A stretch of 64,000 nucleotides of DNA. Origin: JAXGRD01 sp040766105. Its GTDB lineage: Bacteria > Bacillota > Clostridia > Peptostreptococcales > Anaerovoracaceae. The notes beneath the pieces are model-generated. The model was not told the DNA's origin, searched no databases, and saw only the letters and a list, made by a program, of their open reading frames with translations. Where the stretch lies: NCBI GenBank assembly GCA_040766105.1, contig JAXGRD010000002.1, forward strand, positions 1-64,000. Reading direction: 5' to 3'. This document shows positions 53,259-60,024 of this stretch, one piece after another. The translations under genes and the position numbers were made by a program. The first letter of the stretch is position 1, and each line of letters begins with the position of its first letter.

Positions 53259-53260
53259 AA

Positions 53261-53299
53261 GAAAAGTCTGTAACCAAAATGCGTTCAGACTTTTTCTTT
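53261..53299 (+). terminator. terminator after tRNA-Ser
   Basis: AAAAGTCTG pairs with CAGACTTTT, 15-base loop, followed by T-rich sequence. Confidence 0.75.
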
Positions 53300-53405
53300 A
53301 TGTTGGATAAAACTGCGCATTTTATACAATTTTTTCTATATTGGATATGAATTATACACTAAAATGTAACATCGTTTACTCAATTACTGTACGAAGTACT
53401 ATAGC

Positions 53406-53448
53406 TTACCATATAATAGTGGTGTGCTGAAACCACAATATATGGTAA
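53406..53448 (+). other. long hairpin upstream of the RT leader promoter
   Basis: TTACCATATA (53406-53415) pairs perfectly with TATATGGTAA (53439-53448); inside it GTGG and CCAC can extend the fold around TGTGCTGAAA. There is no T run after it, so it is not a standard terminator. It ends six bases before the -35 box of the predicted leader promoter and may be an operator or part of a longer transcript. Confidence 0.6.
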
Positions 53449-53454
53449 CGTGTA

Positions 53455-53483
53455 TTGACAGCATGTGCCATATGTGCTATTAT
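53455..53483 (+). promoter_or_regulatory. extended -10 sigma-A promoter for the RT leader
   Basis: Consensus TTGACA, 17-base spacer, TATTAT preceded by TGC (extended -10). The predicted transcript starts near 53490, about 310 bases before the RT coding region. Confidence 0.7.
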
Positions 53484-53489
53484 TATATT

Positions 53490-53801
53490 GCCTTATATAT
53501 TGATATGAGGGTGAGAAATTGTTGTCAACTCTTCTATGAAGAGAACTTCGAGAAGAGAAGGCAGCGATACAGAGTTATTATGTATTGTGATGGCTGTTGT
53601 AGTTATAATCAATAGACAACATATGTACATTTCGCTCTCCTCTTCAATCATAATAACATGGTTGATAATTGCACTATGCTGGACGGCTGGTGTCAAATAG
53701 ACAGCTAATGTTTTGTTAGCGATACCATGAAGAAGAACATGCCTGTCAGTTTAGGAATGCCGTCCTCCGTGCTGATGGGCTTTGTGCTACCTGGAGTATA
53801 T
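53490..53801 (+). ncRNA. predicted structured leader RNA of the reverse transcriptase
   Basis: No gene is convincing here, but pairing is strong. Hairpin 1: CTCTTCT (53529-53535) with AGAAGAG (53551-53557), stacked on GAAG/CTTC (53538-53541/53546-53549) with an AGAA loop. Long-range stem: TGTTGTC (53520-53526) with GACAACA (53615-53621) closes that domain. Hairpin 2: TCAATC/GGTTGA (53644-53665). Long-range stem: GGACGGC (53681-53687) with GCCGTCC (53759-53765) encloses GACAG/CTGTC and the GCTAA/TTAGC hairpin (53704-53720). Several antiphage RTs use an upstream RNA as template or cofactor, so this is a candidate; it could instead be a regulatory 5' UTR. Confidence 0.5.
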
Positions 53802-55109
53802 ATGACTATCGATGAATGGAAAATGAAAAACGACTATATAAAAAGATATGCACATTTTGATAGACGTGTGAAGTTAACTGATGTATGGGATGAAGTAAAC
53901 AGCCCTGCATTTGTTAAAACACATGGCTTTTTCCCATTCATACACTACACTAAGAAGAATAAGAAATTTAATAAAAAAGAAGGAATTAAAATTAAAGAAC
54001 GAGACATTTGTTATGCTGCTCATATCGATAGATGTATCTATCAGCTTTATGCTTATAAACTTAACAACAAATATAATGAACGTGTTATACAGGATAATAC
54101 AACTAATTGTGCTGTGGCTTACCGAACTGATTTGGGTAAAAGTAACATTCATTTTGCTAAAGAGGCTTTCGATTTTATTCTTTCTCAGAAATCATGTTAC
54201 ATAATTGTTGGAGACTTCACAAATTTTTTTGAAAGTATTGACCATTTATTTTTAAAAAAACAATTGATGTCATTACTTAATGTAAAATGTCTTCCTGAGG
54301 ACTATTACGCTGTTTATAAAAATATTACGAAGTACTCGAAATGGGAATTAACAGACCTCCTTTCACTTAATTCTCTTTCAGACACCCCATTAGGCATTAT
54401 TGAGTTGAATAAGAAAGACAGGGTAGTACCTTTAGACATATTCAAAAAAAACAAAAAAAAATCTATTATTTCAAATCCGAATCACTATGGTATTCCACAA
54501 GGTTCACCAATCAGTGCGGTTTTATCTAATATATATATGCTAACTTTTGACAAATGTGTTCAAAATCTTGTTAGTGCTAGTAGAGGGAAATATCTGAGAT
54601 ACAGCGATGACTTCATAATTATAGTGAGAGCAGATGAGGAGAAAATTCTTACACTGTATAATGAATTTATTATGATAATAGAAAAAATACCTAACTTGGA
54701 ACTACAAAAAGATAAAACAAAAGTGTTTAAATATGTGAGCAATTCCATCGTAAACGTCAATAGTACATTTCTAGACAATGTTGGGGAGTCATCTAATTCA
54801 ATTGATTACTTAGGATTTACATTCAATGGAAAAGATGTTTGTATTCGGGACAAGACTCTTACAAAATTTCACTATCGATTAGAACGTAAGGCAAATGATT
54901 ACAAGAGACAGGTTAAGCGTGGTAATTACAGGCAAGCAACGTCAGCAAAAAAATCCCTATATCGAAAGCATTCCCTAAAAGGGAAAAATATAGGAAGAGG
55001 TAATTTTCTATCTTATGTTGATCGTGCCTCAAATGTATTTGGAGGAATCGAATCTATCCAAAACGGAACTAAGCGTCATATGGGAAAAATCAAGCGTCTT
55101 TTGAAGTAA
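53802..55109 (+). CDS. UG/DRT-type (defence-associated) reverse transcriptase
   Basis: A 435-residue RT. N-terminal region with YIKRYAHFDRRVKL and THGFFPFIHY; catalytic block A VGDFTNFFESID (Asp ~138); GIPQGSPISAVLSNIYM (~230); block C YLRYSDDFIII (~267-270); then LELQKDKTKV. The C-terminus (~350-435) is basic and lacks group II intron maturase or HNH domains, and I see no retron msr/msd ends. This fits the unknown-group/Abi/DRT RTs linked to phage defence. The start at 53802 is chosen because GGAG lies five bases upstream; an in-frame ATG at 53727 has no ribosome binding site and would lie in the structured leader. It is much richer in A+T than its neighbours, suggesting transfer. It stands alone between tRNA-Ser and an insertion sequence. 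Confidence 0.85.
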   Translation: MTIDEWKMKNDYIKRYAHFDRRVKLTDVWDEVNSPAFVKTHGFFPFIHYTKKNKKFNKKEGIKIKERDICYAAHIDRCIYQLYAYKLNNKYNERVIQDNTTNCAVAYRTDLGKSNIHFAKEAFDFILSQKSCYIIVGDFTNFFESIDHLFLKKQLMSLLNVKCLPEDYYAVYKNITKYSKWELTDLLSLNSLSDTPLGIIELNKKDRVVPLDIFKKNKKKSIISNPNHYGIPQGSPISAVLSNIYMLTFDKCVQNLVSASRGKYLRYSDDFIIIVRADEEKILTLYNEFIMIIEKIPNLELQKDKTKVFKYVSNSIVNVNSTFLDNVGESSNSIDYLGFTFNGKDVCIRDKTLTKFHYRLERKANDYKRQVKRGNYRQATSAKKSLYRKHSLKGKNIGRGNFLSYVDRASNVFGGIESIQNGTKRHMGKIKRLLK

Positions 55110-55225
55110 ATGATGTTAATCGGATATTCGCTTTATTGTATACTTTGTTAATATTATCAAATTTAGCCTATGTAGTATAAGGTTTCATTTTTTACTTTCT
55201 TCTAACTAAATGCAAATACTCAATC

Positions 55226-55271
55226 AAATATTTCGGCTTACTATTTAGCTGAAATATTTTCAGCTTATTTG
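55226..55271 (+). terminator. hairpin with three complementary arms, probable RT terminator
   Basis: AAATATTTCGGCT (55226-55238) pairs with AGCTGAAATATTT (55247-55259) with one G-U. AGCTGAAA can instead pair with TTTCAGCT just downstream (55257-55264), giving a second possible hairpin. The T tract is short, so termination is likely but not certain. Confidence 0.5.
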
Positions 55272-55365
55272 GCGGAGAATCACTTTCCATCACTAACTAT
55301 GTTAATTTACTGTCAGATTCACGTTTCTATTCAAAATACAAGATATCTTGTAATAATAGAATCAT

Positions 55366-55374
55366 TTCAATTGC
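55366..55374. repeat. IS256-family target duplication, left copy
   Basis: TTCAATTGC, repeated at 56785-56793; a 9-base direct repeat is the usual size for IS256-family insertion. Confidence 0.7.
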
Positions 55375-56784
55375 GATAAAGTCCATATAATGGTGTAAAT
55401 TGACAAAAGGTCATTCGATAAGTAAAGATGAACCATCTTCCCCTTTCATGTAAGATAGTGTTAAGCAAAACATGATCAACATGGAGGAGAAAATGGCTCA
55501 ATTACAGTTTACACTAGACTCGGAACTCGTCAAAGGTTTATTTCTTGGCCAAGCCCCTGATGCAATAGTTCCGTTGTTGGAAGCAATCTTAAACCAATTT
55601 TTGCAAGCGATGGCCACCGAGGCTGTCGGTGCTGCCAAATACGAACGCACCGACGAACGCAAAGCCTATCGCAATGGTTCGAGAGAACGAACGCTAAATA
55701 CTCGTATCGGAACCATTACACTCGAAGTCCCTCGTTTGAGAAACGGCGAATTTAGCCACGAGCTTTTTGAGCGATATCAGCGGTCTGAACAAGCCCTTGT
55801 CTTGGCCATGATGGAGATGGTACTCCAAGGTGTCTCGACACGAAAAGTCACTCAAATCACGCAGGAGCTTTGTGGAACCCGTTTTTCTAAATCAACGGTT
55901 TCCGAGCTCTGCAAAGGGTTGGATGAGGCGGTCCAAGCCTTCCGGAATCGTCCGCTCGAAAAGCGTTATCCCTTCATCATGGTGGATGCCATGTACCTCA
56001 AAGTCCGTGAAGATGGCCGAGTCCAAAGTAAAGCCTTGATGATGGCTATAGGCGTCAATGAAGAAGGCTATCGTGAAGTATTAGGATTTGACCTTTGGGA
56101 TACCGAGACGGAGCTTGGTTGGAAAGGTTTCTTTGAATGTTTGGTCGATCGCGGGTTACATCAAGTAGAATACGTCATCAGTGACAGCCATAAAGGCTTA
56201 GTCCGTGCGTTGGAGCAAGTCTTTGTCGGAGCCACATGGCAGCGCTGTCAGGTGCACTTCATGCGTAATATCATGGAAGTCTGCCCGGCAAAACAAAAAC
56301 CTCAGCTCAAAGAGGATCTACGAGAGCTTTGGAGCAGCAAGGATCAAGATACCGCAAGAGAACATTTAAATCGCATCTTAGAGACGTATAACGAGCAAGC
56401 ACCTCGGTCGATGAGAACGCTCGAAGAAGGATTTGAGGATGCGACAGCGGTTTTAAACTTGCCGTCCAAATATCGCCGTCGACTTCGAACCACCAACGCC
56501 TTGGAGCGCTTGAATCAAGAGATTCGGCGGCGGGAACGAGTCATCCGGATTTTCCCCAACCGGGAATCAGTGATCCGGCTTCTCGGAGCACTGCTTTGTG
56601 AACAGAGTGAGCGTTGGTTGAGCGGTCGTAAATGGTTAGACATGGCGGAGTATGATCAACAGGAACCATTACCGCAACAGCCGGTTGCCGTGAAAGAAGC
56701 TGCTTGATAAGTGATCAAGCGTAACCGTTGGATTCACTGTCTTACATGAGCCGAAGGGAATTTACACCACTTATTGGACTTGAC
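55375..56784 (+). mobile_element. IS256-family insertion sequence
   Basis: About 1.41 kb with a single transposase gene. The ends share imperfect inverted repeats: AAGTCCA, a few variable bases, TGGTGTAAATT at the left (about 55379-55401) and the inverse at the right (about 56758-56780), plus an inner pair CATGTAAGATAGTG / CATGTAAGACAGTG. A 9-base direct repeat flanks it. It sits downstream of the RT and about 100 bases upstream of the sigma-54 promoter of the MFS gene. Confidence 0.8.
55493..56707 (+). CDS. IS256 family transposase
   Basis: A 404-residue DDE transposase of the IS256/MuDR group: RKAYRNGSRERTLNTRIGTITLEVPRLR in the N-terminal region, catalytic FIMVDAMYLKVRED, VISDSHKGLVRAL and TTNALERLNQEIRRRERV. 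The W-QRC-VHFMRN segment is diagnostic. The ATG at 55493 follows GGAGGAGAAA; two earlier in-frame ATGs overlap that site. It looks intact. Base composition is distinctly more GC-rich than the flanking RT region. Confidence 0.9.
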   Translation: MAQLQFTLDSELVKGLFLGQAPDAIVPLLEAILNQFLQAMATEAVGAAKYERTDERKAYRNGSRERTLNTRIGTITLEVPRLRNGEFSHELFERYQRSEQALVLAMMEMVLQGVSTRKVTQITQELCGTRFSKSTVSELCKGLDEAVQAFRNRPLEKRYPFIMVDAMYLKVREDGRVQSKALMMAIGVNEEGYREVLGFDLWDTETELGWKGFFECLVDRGLHQVEYVISDSHKGLVRALEQVFVGATWQRCQVHFMRNIMEVCPAKQKPQLKEDLRELWSSKDQDTAREHLNRILETYNEQAPRSMRTLEEGFEDATAVLNLPSKYRRRLRTTNALERLNQEIRRRERVIRIFPNRESVIRLLGALLCEQSERWLSGRKWLDMAEYDQQEPLPQQPVAVKEAA

Positions 56785-56793
56785 TTCAATTGC
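56785..56793. repeat. IS256-family target duplication, right copy
   Basis: Direct repeat of 55366-55374. Removing the element restores CATTTC-AATTGCC-GAAATG, a dyad in the upstream region of the MFS gene. Confidence 0.7.
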
Positions 56794-56881
56794 CGAAATG
56801 GTTTTTGGTCTTTACTTACATAATATTTATTATTACGAACAAATTGTTGCAAAATGTCAATAATAGTGAACATTGCTTATA

Positions 56882-56899
56882 TTGGCACGAAACTTGCTT
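56882..56899 (+). promoter_or_regulatory. sigma-54 promoter of the MFS transporter gene
   Basis: TTGGCACG, four bases, TTGCTT, an almost perfect -24/-12 promoter, about 70 bases upstream of the start codon. An 11-base dyad AACAAATTGTT at 56838-56848 may be part of the activator site. Confidence 0.9.
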
Positions 56900-56968
56900 C
56901 ATATATCAGTGAAATGAATTGAATGTAATATTACCGTCCCGAAGTATTTATATTTTGGAGGTAATAAA

Positions 56969-58225
56969 ATGAAAGAAATTCAATTAAAGCAAAACGGCCG
57001 ATTTTTCTTCGGTTGGTATATCGTCCTATTGGGATTTTTGCTTATGACCTTTGCTTATGTAGGTTTTGTATCCTTAACCAGTGTCTTTGTGCTACCTGTG
57101 ACAGAAGATCTTGGCTTTGAACGTGGGCCATTTATGACATATCTGATGATTCTATCCATCGCCTGTGTTATTTCTTCTCCATTTATTGGACGTCTGATGG
57201 GTACAAAGAACCCGAAGATTTTTTTGACGATAGCTTGTGTGCTTGGTTTTGTCGGCTATTTTGGCTTTTCAAGAGCCAATGATTTGACTACCTTTTATCT
57301 TTTTTCAGTGATTTTAGGTATTGGATTTGCGGGAACGGCACCTATGCCGGTATCGGTTCTCATCAATAAATGGTTTGGTGGAAAAATAAGAGGGACGGCA
57401 ACAGGAATTGCCTTCATCGGAAGTGGCCTCGGTGGAATGATATTATCACCTGTATTGAACAGTGTCATTGCAACAGAAGGTTGGAGAATGGGGTATCTAG
57501 TTTTAGGCCTTGTTTATGTAGTAATCCTCATACCTCTAATTCTACTTTTTGCAAATGGTTCTCCTGAATCCAAGGGATTTGTGAGAATGGGCGAAACAAC
57601 AGAAGAAGCAACAGGAGAAACTGTTGAAAAGTTGGGAATGACATTGAACGAGGCAACAAAAACAGCATCATTCTGGATGGCTGTAGTGTCTGTTATACTT
57701 GTAATTCTATCTTCAAGTGCATTATTGGCTAACTCTGTAGCATATTTTATCCAAAGTGGAATTGATCCTGCGAGAGCGGCTTCGCTGCACGGGTTGATGT
57801 TAGGTTCATTGATTATTGGAAAACCCTTGGCAGGGATGTTCACAGACAAATTGGGGATTCGAATCAGTGCATTTGTTACGACTATCATTTTTGCAGGAAC
57901 ATTTGCTATGCTGTATATCATGCCAATGTCAGCAGGAATCCTAGTATTTGCAGTCATTGCTTGTTACGGACTAGGTGGACCGACCATTACTGTTATTCCA
58001 CCGCTCATGGTAAACGGGTTATTCGGTGAAAAAGACTATGGAACTATCGTTGGTGTGATGAATACTGCCACAAGTATCGGTGGAGCATTTGGTGGTATGG
58101 TTGCTGCAAGAGTATACGATGCAACAGGAAGCTATTCCATCTTCTGGGCGGTCGCAATCGGAGCAGTTGTTTTGGCAGCTATCCTACGTGTCTTGGCATT
58201 TAAGGTAAGTAAGGCCCCAAATTAA
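56969..58225 (+). CDS. MFS transporter (OFA/monocarboxylate-porter-like)
   Basis: A 418-residue 12-helix major facilitator. The N-terminus FFFGWYIVLLGFLLM and the loops GRLMGTKNPK and WFGGKIRGTATGIAFIGSGLGG resemble the oxalate/formate and monocarboxylate porter branch. A central loop (residues ~200-225) separates the halves. RBS TTTGGAGGTAATAAA. It has its own sigma-54 promoter and is followed by a terminator and by the sigma-54 activator gene, which probably controls it. The substrate is unknown; an organic acid or peptide breakdown product is likely. Confidence 0.85.
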   Translation: MKEIQLKQNGRFFFGWYIVLLGFLLMTFAYVGFVSLTSVFVLPVTEDLGFERGPFMTYLMILSIACVISSPFIGRLMGTKNPKIFLTIACVLGFVGYFGFSRANDLTTFYLFSVILGIGFAGTAPMPVSVLINKWFGGKIRGTATGIAFIGSGLGGMILSPVLNSVIATEGWRMGYLVLGLVYVVILIPLILLFANGSPESKGFVRMGETTEEATGETVEKLGMTLNEATKTASFWMAVVSVILVILSSSALLANSVAYFIQSGIDPARAASLHGLMLGSLIIGKPLAGMFTDKLGIRISAFVTTIIFAGTFAMLYIMPMSAGILVFAVIACYGLGGPTITVIPPLMVNGLFGEKDYGTIVGVMNTATSIGGAFGGMVAARVYDATGSYSIFWAVAIGAVVLAAILRVLAFKVSKAPN

Positions 58226-58239
58226 CAATAACTATCGGT

Positions 58240-58267
58240 AAAAAGAGGCGATTGTTCGCCTCTTTTT
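58240..58267 (+). terminator. terminator after the MFS gene
   Basis: AAAAAGAGGCGA pairs with TCGCCTCTTTTT around TTGT. Confidence 0.9.
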
Positions 58268-58298
58268 ATTGTATAATGTGATTCGGAGGTAAGGACAG

Positions 58299-59726
58299 AT
58301 GACAGAAAAAGAATTAATAGAGAATCTAAAACTTCAGTATAAAACAGATGATACTGAAGAACTTTACAGTAAAATACTGCAATGCATGGAAGATTTGAGG
58401 GTTCTTAATATTGCAGTCGATAACTCTGTTGATAGCCTACATGTAGCAGACAAAAATGCGAAAATTGTTAGAGTAAATAAAATATTTGAGCAAAAAACAA
58501 AAATATCAAGGTGCGAAATAGAAGGTAAGAGTGTTATGCAAGCTGAAGAAGAAGGTTTCTACGGACCATCTATTATCCCTTCTGTCATAAAAGAAAAGAG
58601 GAAGTTAACTACTATACAAGTAGGTCCGGGAGGGGACGCTTTTGTTACTGCAAACCCGGTATTTGACAAGAACGGCGATGTGGAATTCGTGGTGAGTAAT
58701 GCCAGATTCCTTGAAGAATTGGAGAGTCTAAGAGGTTATTATAGAGACAAGAAGAGGTTTGAATCCACTTCTCCGGTAAGTCACAGGGATGTTATTTCAG
58801 AAAGTCCAATCATGCAGGAAATACTAAAAACATGTGAGACTGTTGCAAAGACAGATTCAAGTGTACTCTTCCTAGGAGAAACAGGAACCGGTAAGAGTTT
58901 GATTGCTAAATTTCTTCATGATAACAGTAAAAGAAGTTCGCAAAAGTTTGTGCAAATTAATTGTGCTGCCATCCCCGATTCTCTCATTGAATCCGAATTG
59001 TTTGGTTACGAAGGCGGTTCTTTCACCGGAGCAAGAAAAGGTGGAAAACCGGGGGTTTTTGAACAAGCTGATAAGGGCACATTATTTTTGGACGAAATCG
59101 GTGATATGCCATTGAATCTCCAAGTTAAGCTATTGCAAGCATTGCAAAACAAAGAAGTCACACGACTTGGAGGAGAAAAACCAGTATCCGTTGATGTACG
59201 CATTATTACTGCCACAAACAAAGACTTGGATGAAATGATGGATAATAAGGAATTTCGGAAAGATCTTTACTATCGTATCAATGTAGTACCCATTACAGTT
59301 CCACCTCTCCGGGAGCGGAGGGAAGATATTGAGGCACTTGTAAATGTTTTTACAGAACGATTTAATAGGGAACATGAAAAAGAGGTTCAAATTCCGGAAG
59401 ATGTCATGGAAAGTTTCTACAATTATCAATGGCCTGGGAACATTAGAGAATTGGAAAATCTTATTGAGAGAATTATCGTAACTGCTGACAAAGAAGTGAT
59501 AACTGTTAGCTCTTTACCCAAGCCATTGATAGCAGTGGCACATGCTTTTATGGATGATGTTACTGTGAATCGAATCATCCCATTGAAAGATGCAATTGAG
59601 AGCGTAGAGGAACAATTGATTCAAAACGCGTATAAGCAATACGGTAGCACTTATAAGGTGGCAAAAGCGTTGAAAATAAGCCAATCGGGGGCTAATAGAA
59701 AAATAATAAAGTACACAAAAGAGTAA
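58299..59726 (+). CDS. PAS domain sigma-54 dependent transcriptional activator
   Basis: A 475-residue enhancer-binding protein. A PAS-type sensor lies at ~30-150 (VDSLHVADKNAKIVRVNKIFEQKT). The AAA+ domain has Walker A GETGTGKS near 193, the sigma-54 contact loop GGSFTGA near 240, Walker B GTLFLDEIGD and the sensor-2 WPGNIREL. A Fis-type helix-turn-helix closes it (GSTYKVAKALKISQSGANRKI). This is the intact counterpart of the broken regulator at the left end. It lies between two genes with sigma-54 promoters and probably binds the repeated ACCCAAAATTGGGT-like dyads at 59738-59858. Confidence 0.93.
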   Translation: MTEKELIENLKLQYKTDDTEELYSKILQCMEDLRVLNIAVDNSVDSLHVADKNAKIVRVNKIFEQKTKISRCEIEGKSVMQAEEEGFYGPSIIPSVIKEKRKLTTIQVGPGGDAFVTANPVFDKNGDVEFVVSNARFLEELESLRGYYRDKKRFESTSPVSHRDVISESPIMQEILKTCETVAKTDSSVLFLGETGTGKSLIAKFLHDNSKRSSQKFVQINCAAIPDSLIESELFGYEGGSFTGARKGGKPGVFEQADKGTLFLDEIGDMPLNLQVKLLQALQNKEVTRLGGEKPVSVDVRIITATNKDLDEMMDNKEFRKDLYYRINVVPITVPPLRERREDIEALVNVFTERFNREHEKEVQIPEDVMESFYNYQWPGNIRELENLIERIIVTADKEVITVSSLPKPLIAVAHAFMDDVTVNRIIPLKDAIESVEEQLIQNAYKQYGSTYKVAKALKISQSGANRKIIKYTKE

Positions 59727-59737
59727 TCAAGATAAAT

Positions 59738-59858
59738 GACCCAAAATTGGTTTGTGAACCAAAATTGGGTCATGCACTTCCTAAGCTTGATTTCCCAATG
59801 AAATTGTAGAATTATCTGAACAATCTATCAATAAGCGACCCAATTTTGGGTTGTTTAT
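59738..59858. promoter_or_regulatory. three copies of an ACCCAAAATTGGGT-like dyad (probable activator sites)
   Basis: ACCCAAAATTGGTT and AACCAAAATTGGGT sit back to back within 59740-59773 and together form a larger imperfect inverted repeat; ACCCAATTTTGGGT recurs near 59840-59853. They lie about 70 to 185 bases upstream of the sigma-54 promoter at 59924, the usual place for enhancer sites. The binder is probably the activator encoded just upstream. Confidence 0.7.
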
Positions 59859-59923
59859 TTTGATATAAGAAATCCTCGGTATAGATAATGTGGAAAAATA
59901 CACGATTATTTACCTAATAGTAT

Positions 59924-59941
59924 TTGGCATGAGTATTGCTT
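59924..59941 (+). promoter_or_regulatory. sigma-54 promoter of the M20 amidohydrolase gene
   Basis: TTGGCATG, four bases, TTGCTT, matching -24/-12 consensus with GG and GC at the right spacing. It lies inside the open frame that extends upstream of the M20 gene, which shows that the longer frame is not the real gene. Confidence 0.85.
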
Positions 59942-60024
59942 TTCTTATATACCAAACGTGGGATCTTGGTTATATTACCATTCAATTCATTTCAAACGAT
60001 ATAATCAAGAAAGAGGAAAGTATA

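Larger units (their letters stand above)
55110..55374. other. AT-rich spacer downstream of the RT gene
   Basis: About 265 bases without an open frame. It holds the hairpin at 55226-55271; otherwise I see nothing to name. It ends at the left border of the IS256-family element. Confidence 0.5.

Noticed and set aside
53406..53448. Retron msr/msd-like inverted repeat upstream of the RT
   Set aside because: The hairpin lies before the promoter, and no paired a1/a2 repeats or branching-guanosine context could be found.
53424..53615. 63-codon open frame upstream of the RT as a protein gene
   Set aside because: No ribosome site, unusual Cys/Tyr-rich composition, and it spans the promoter and hairpins. 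Better explained as leader RNA.
53170..56793. Integrated element with attL/attR at tRNA-Ser
   Set aside because: No second copy of the tRNA 3' end and no integrase were found in the window.
59738..59773. Terminator after the sigma-54 activator gene
   Set aside because: The inverted repeat has no T tract, and a third copy of the same dyad occurs about 80 bases further on, which fits binding sites better.
59890..60024. N-terminal extension of the M20 amidohydrolase with a membrane helix
   Set aside because: The sigma-54 promoter at 59924-59941 lies inside it, so the transcript starts after this ATG; a good ribosome site precedes 60025.
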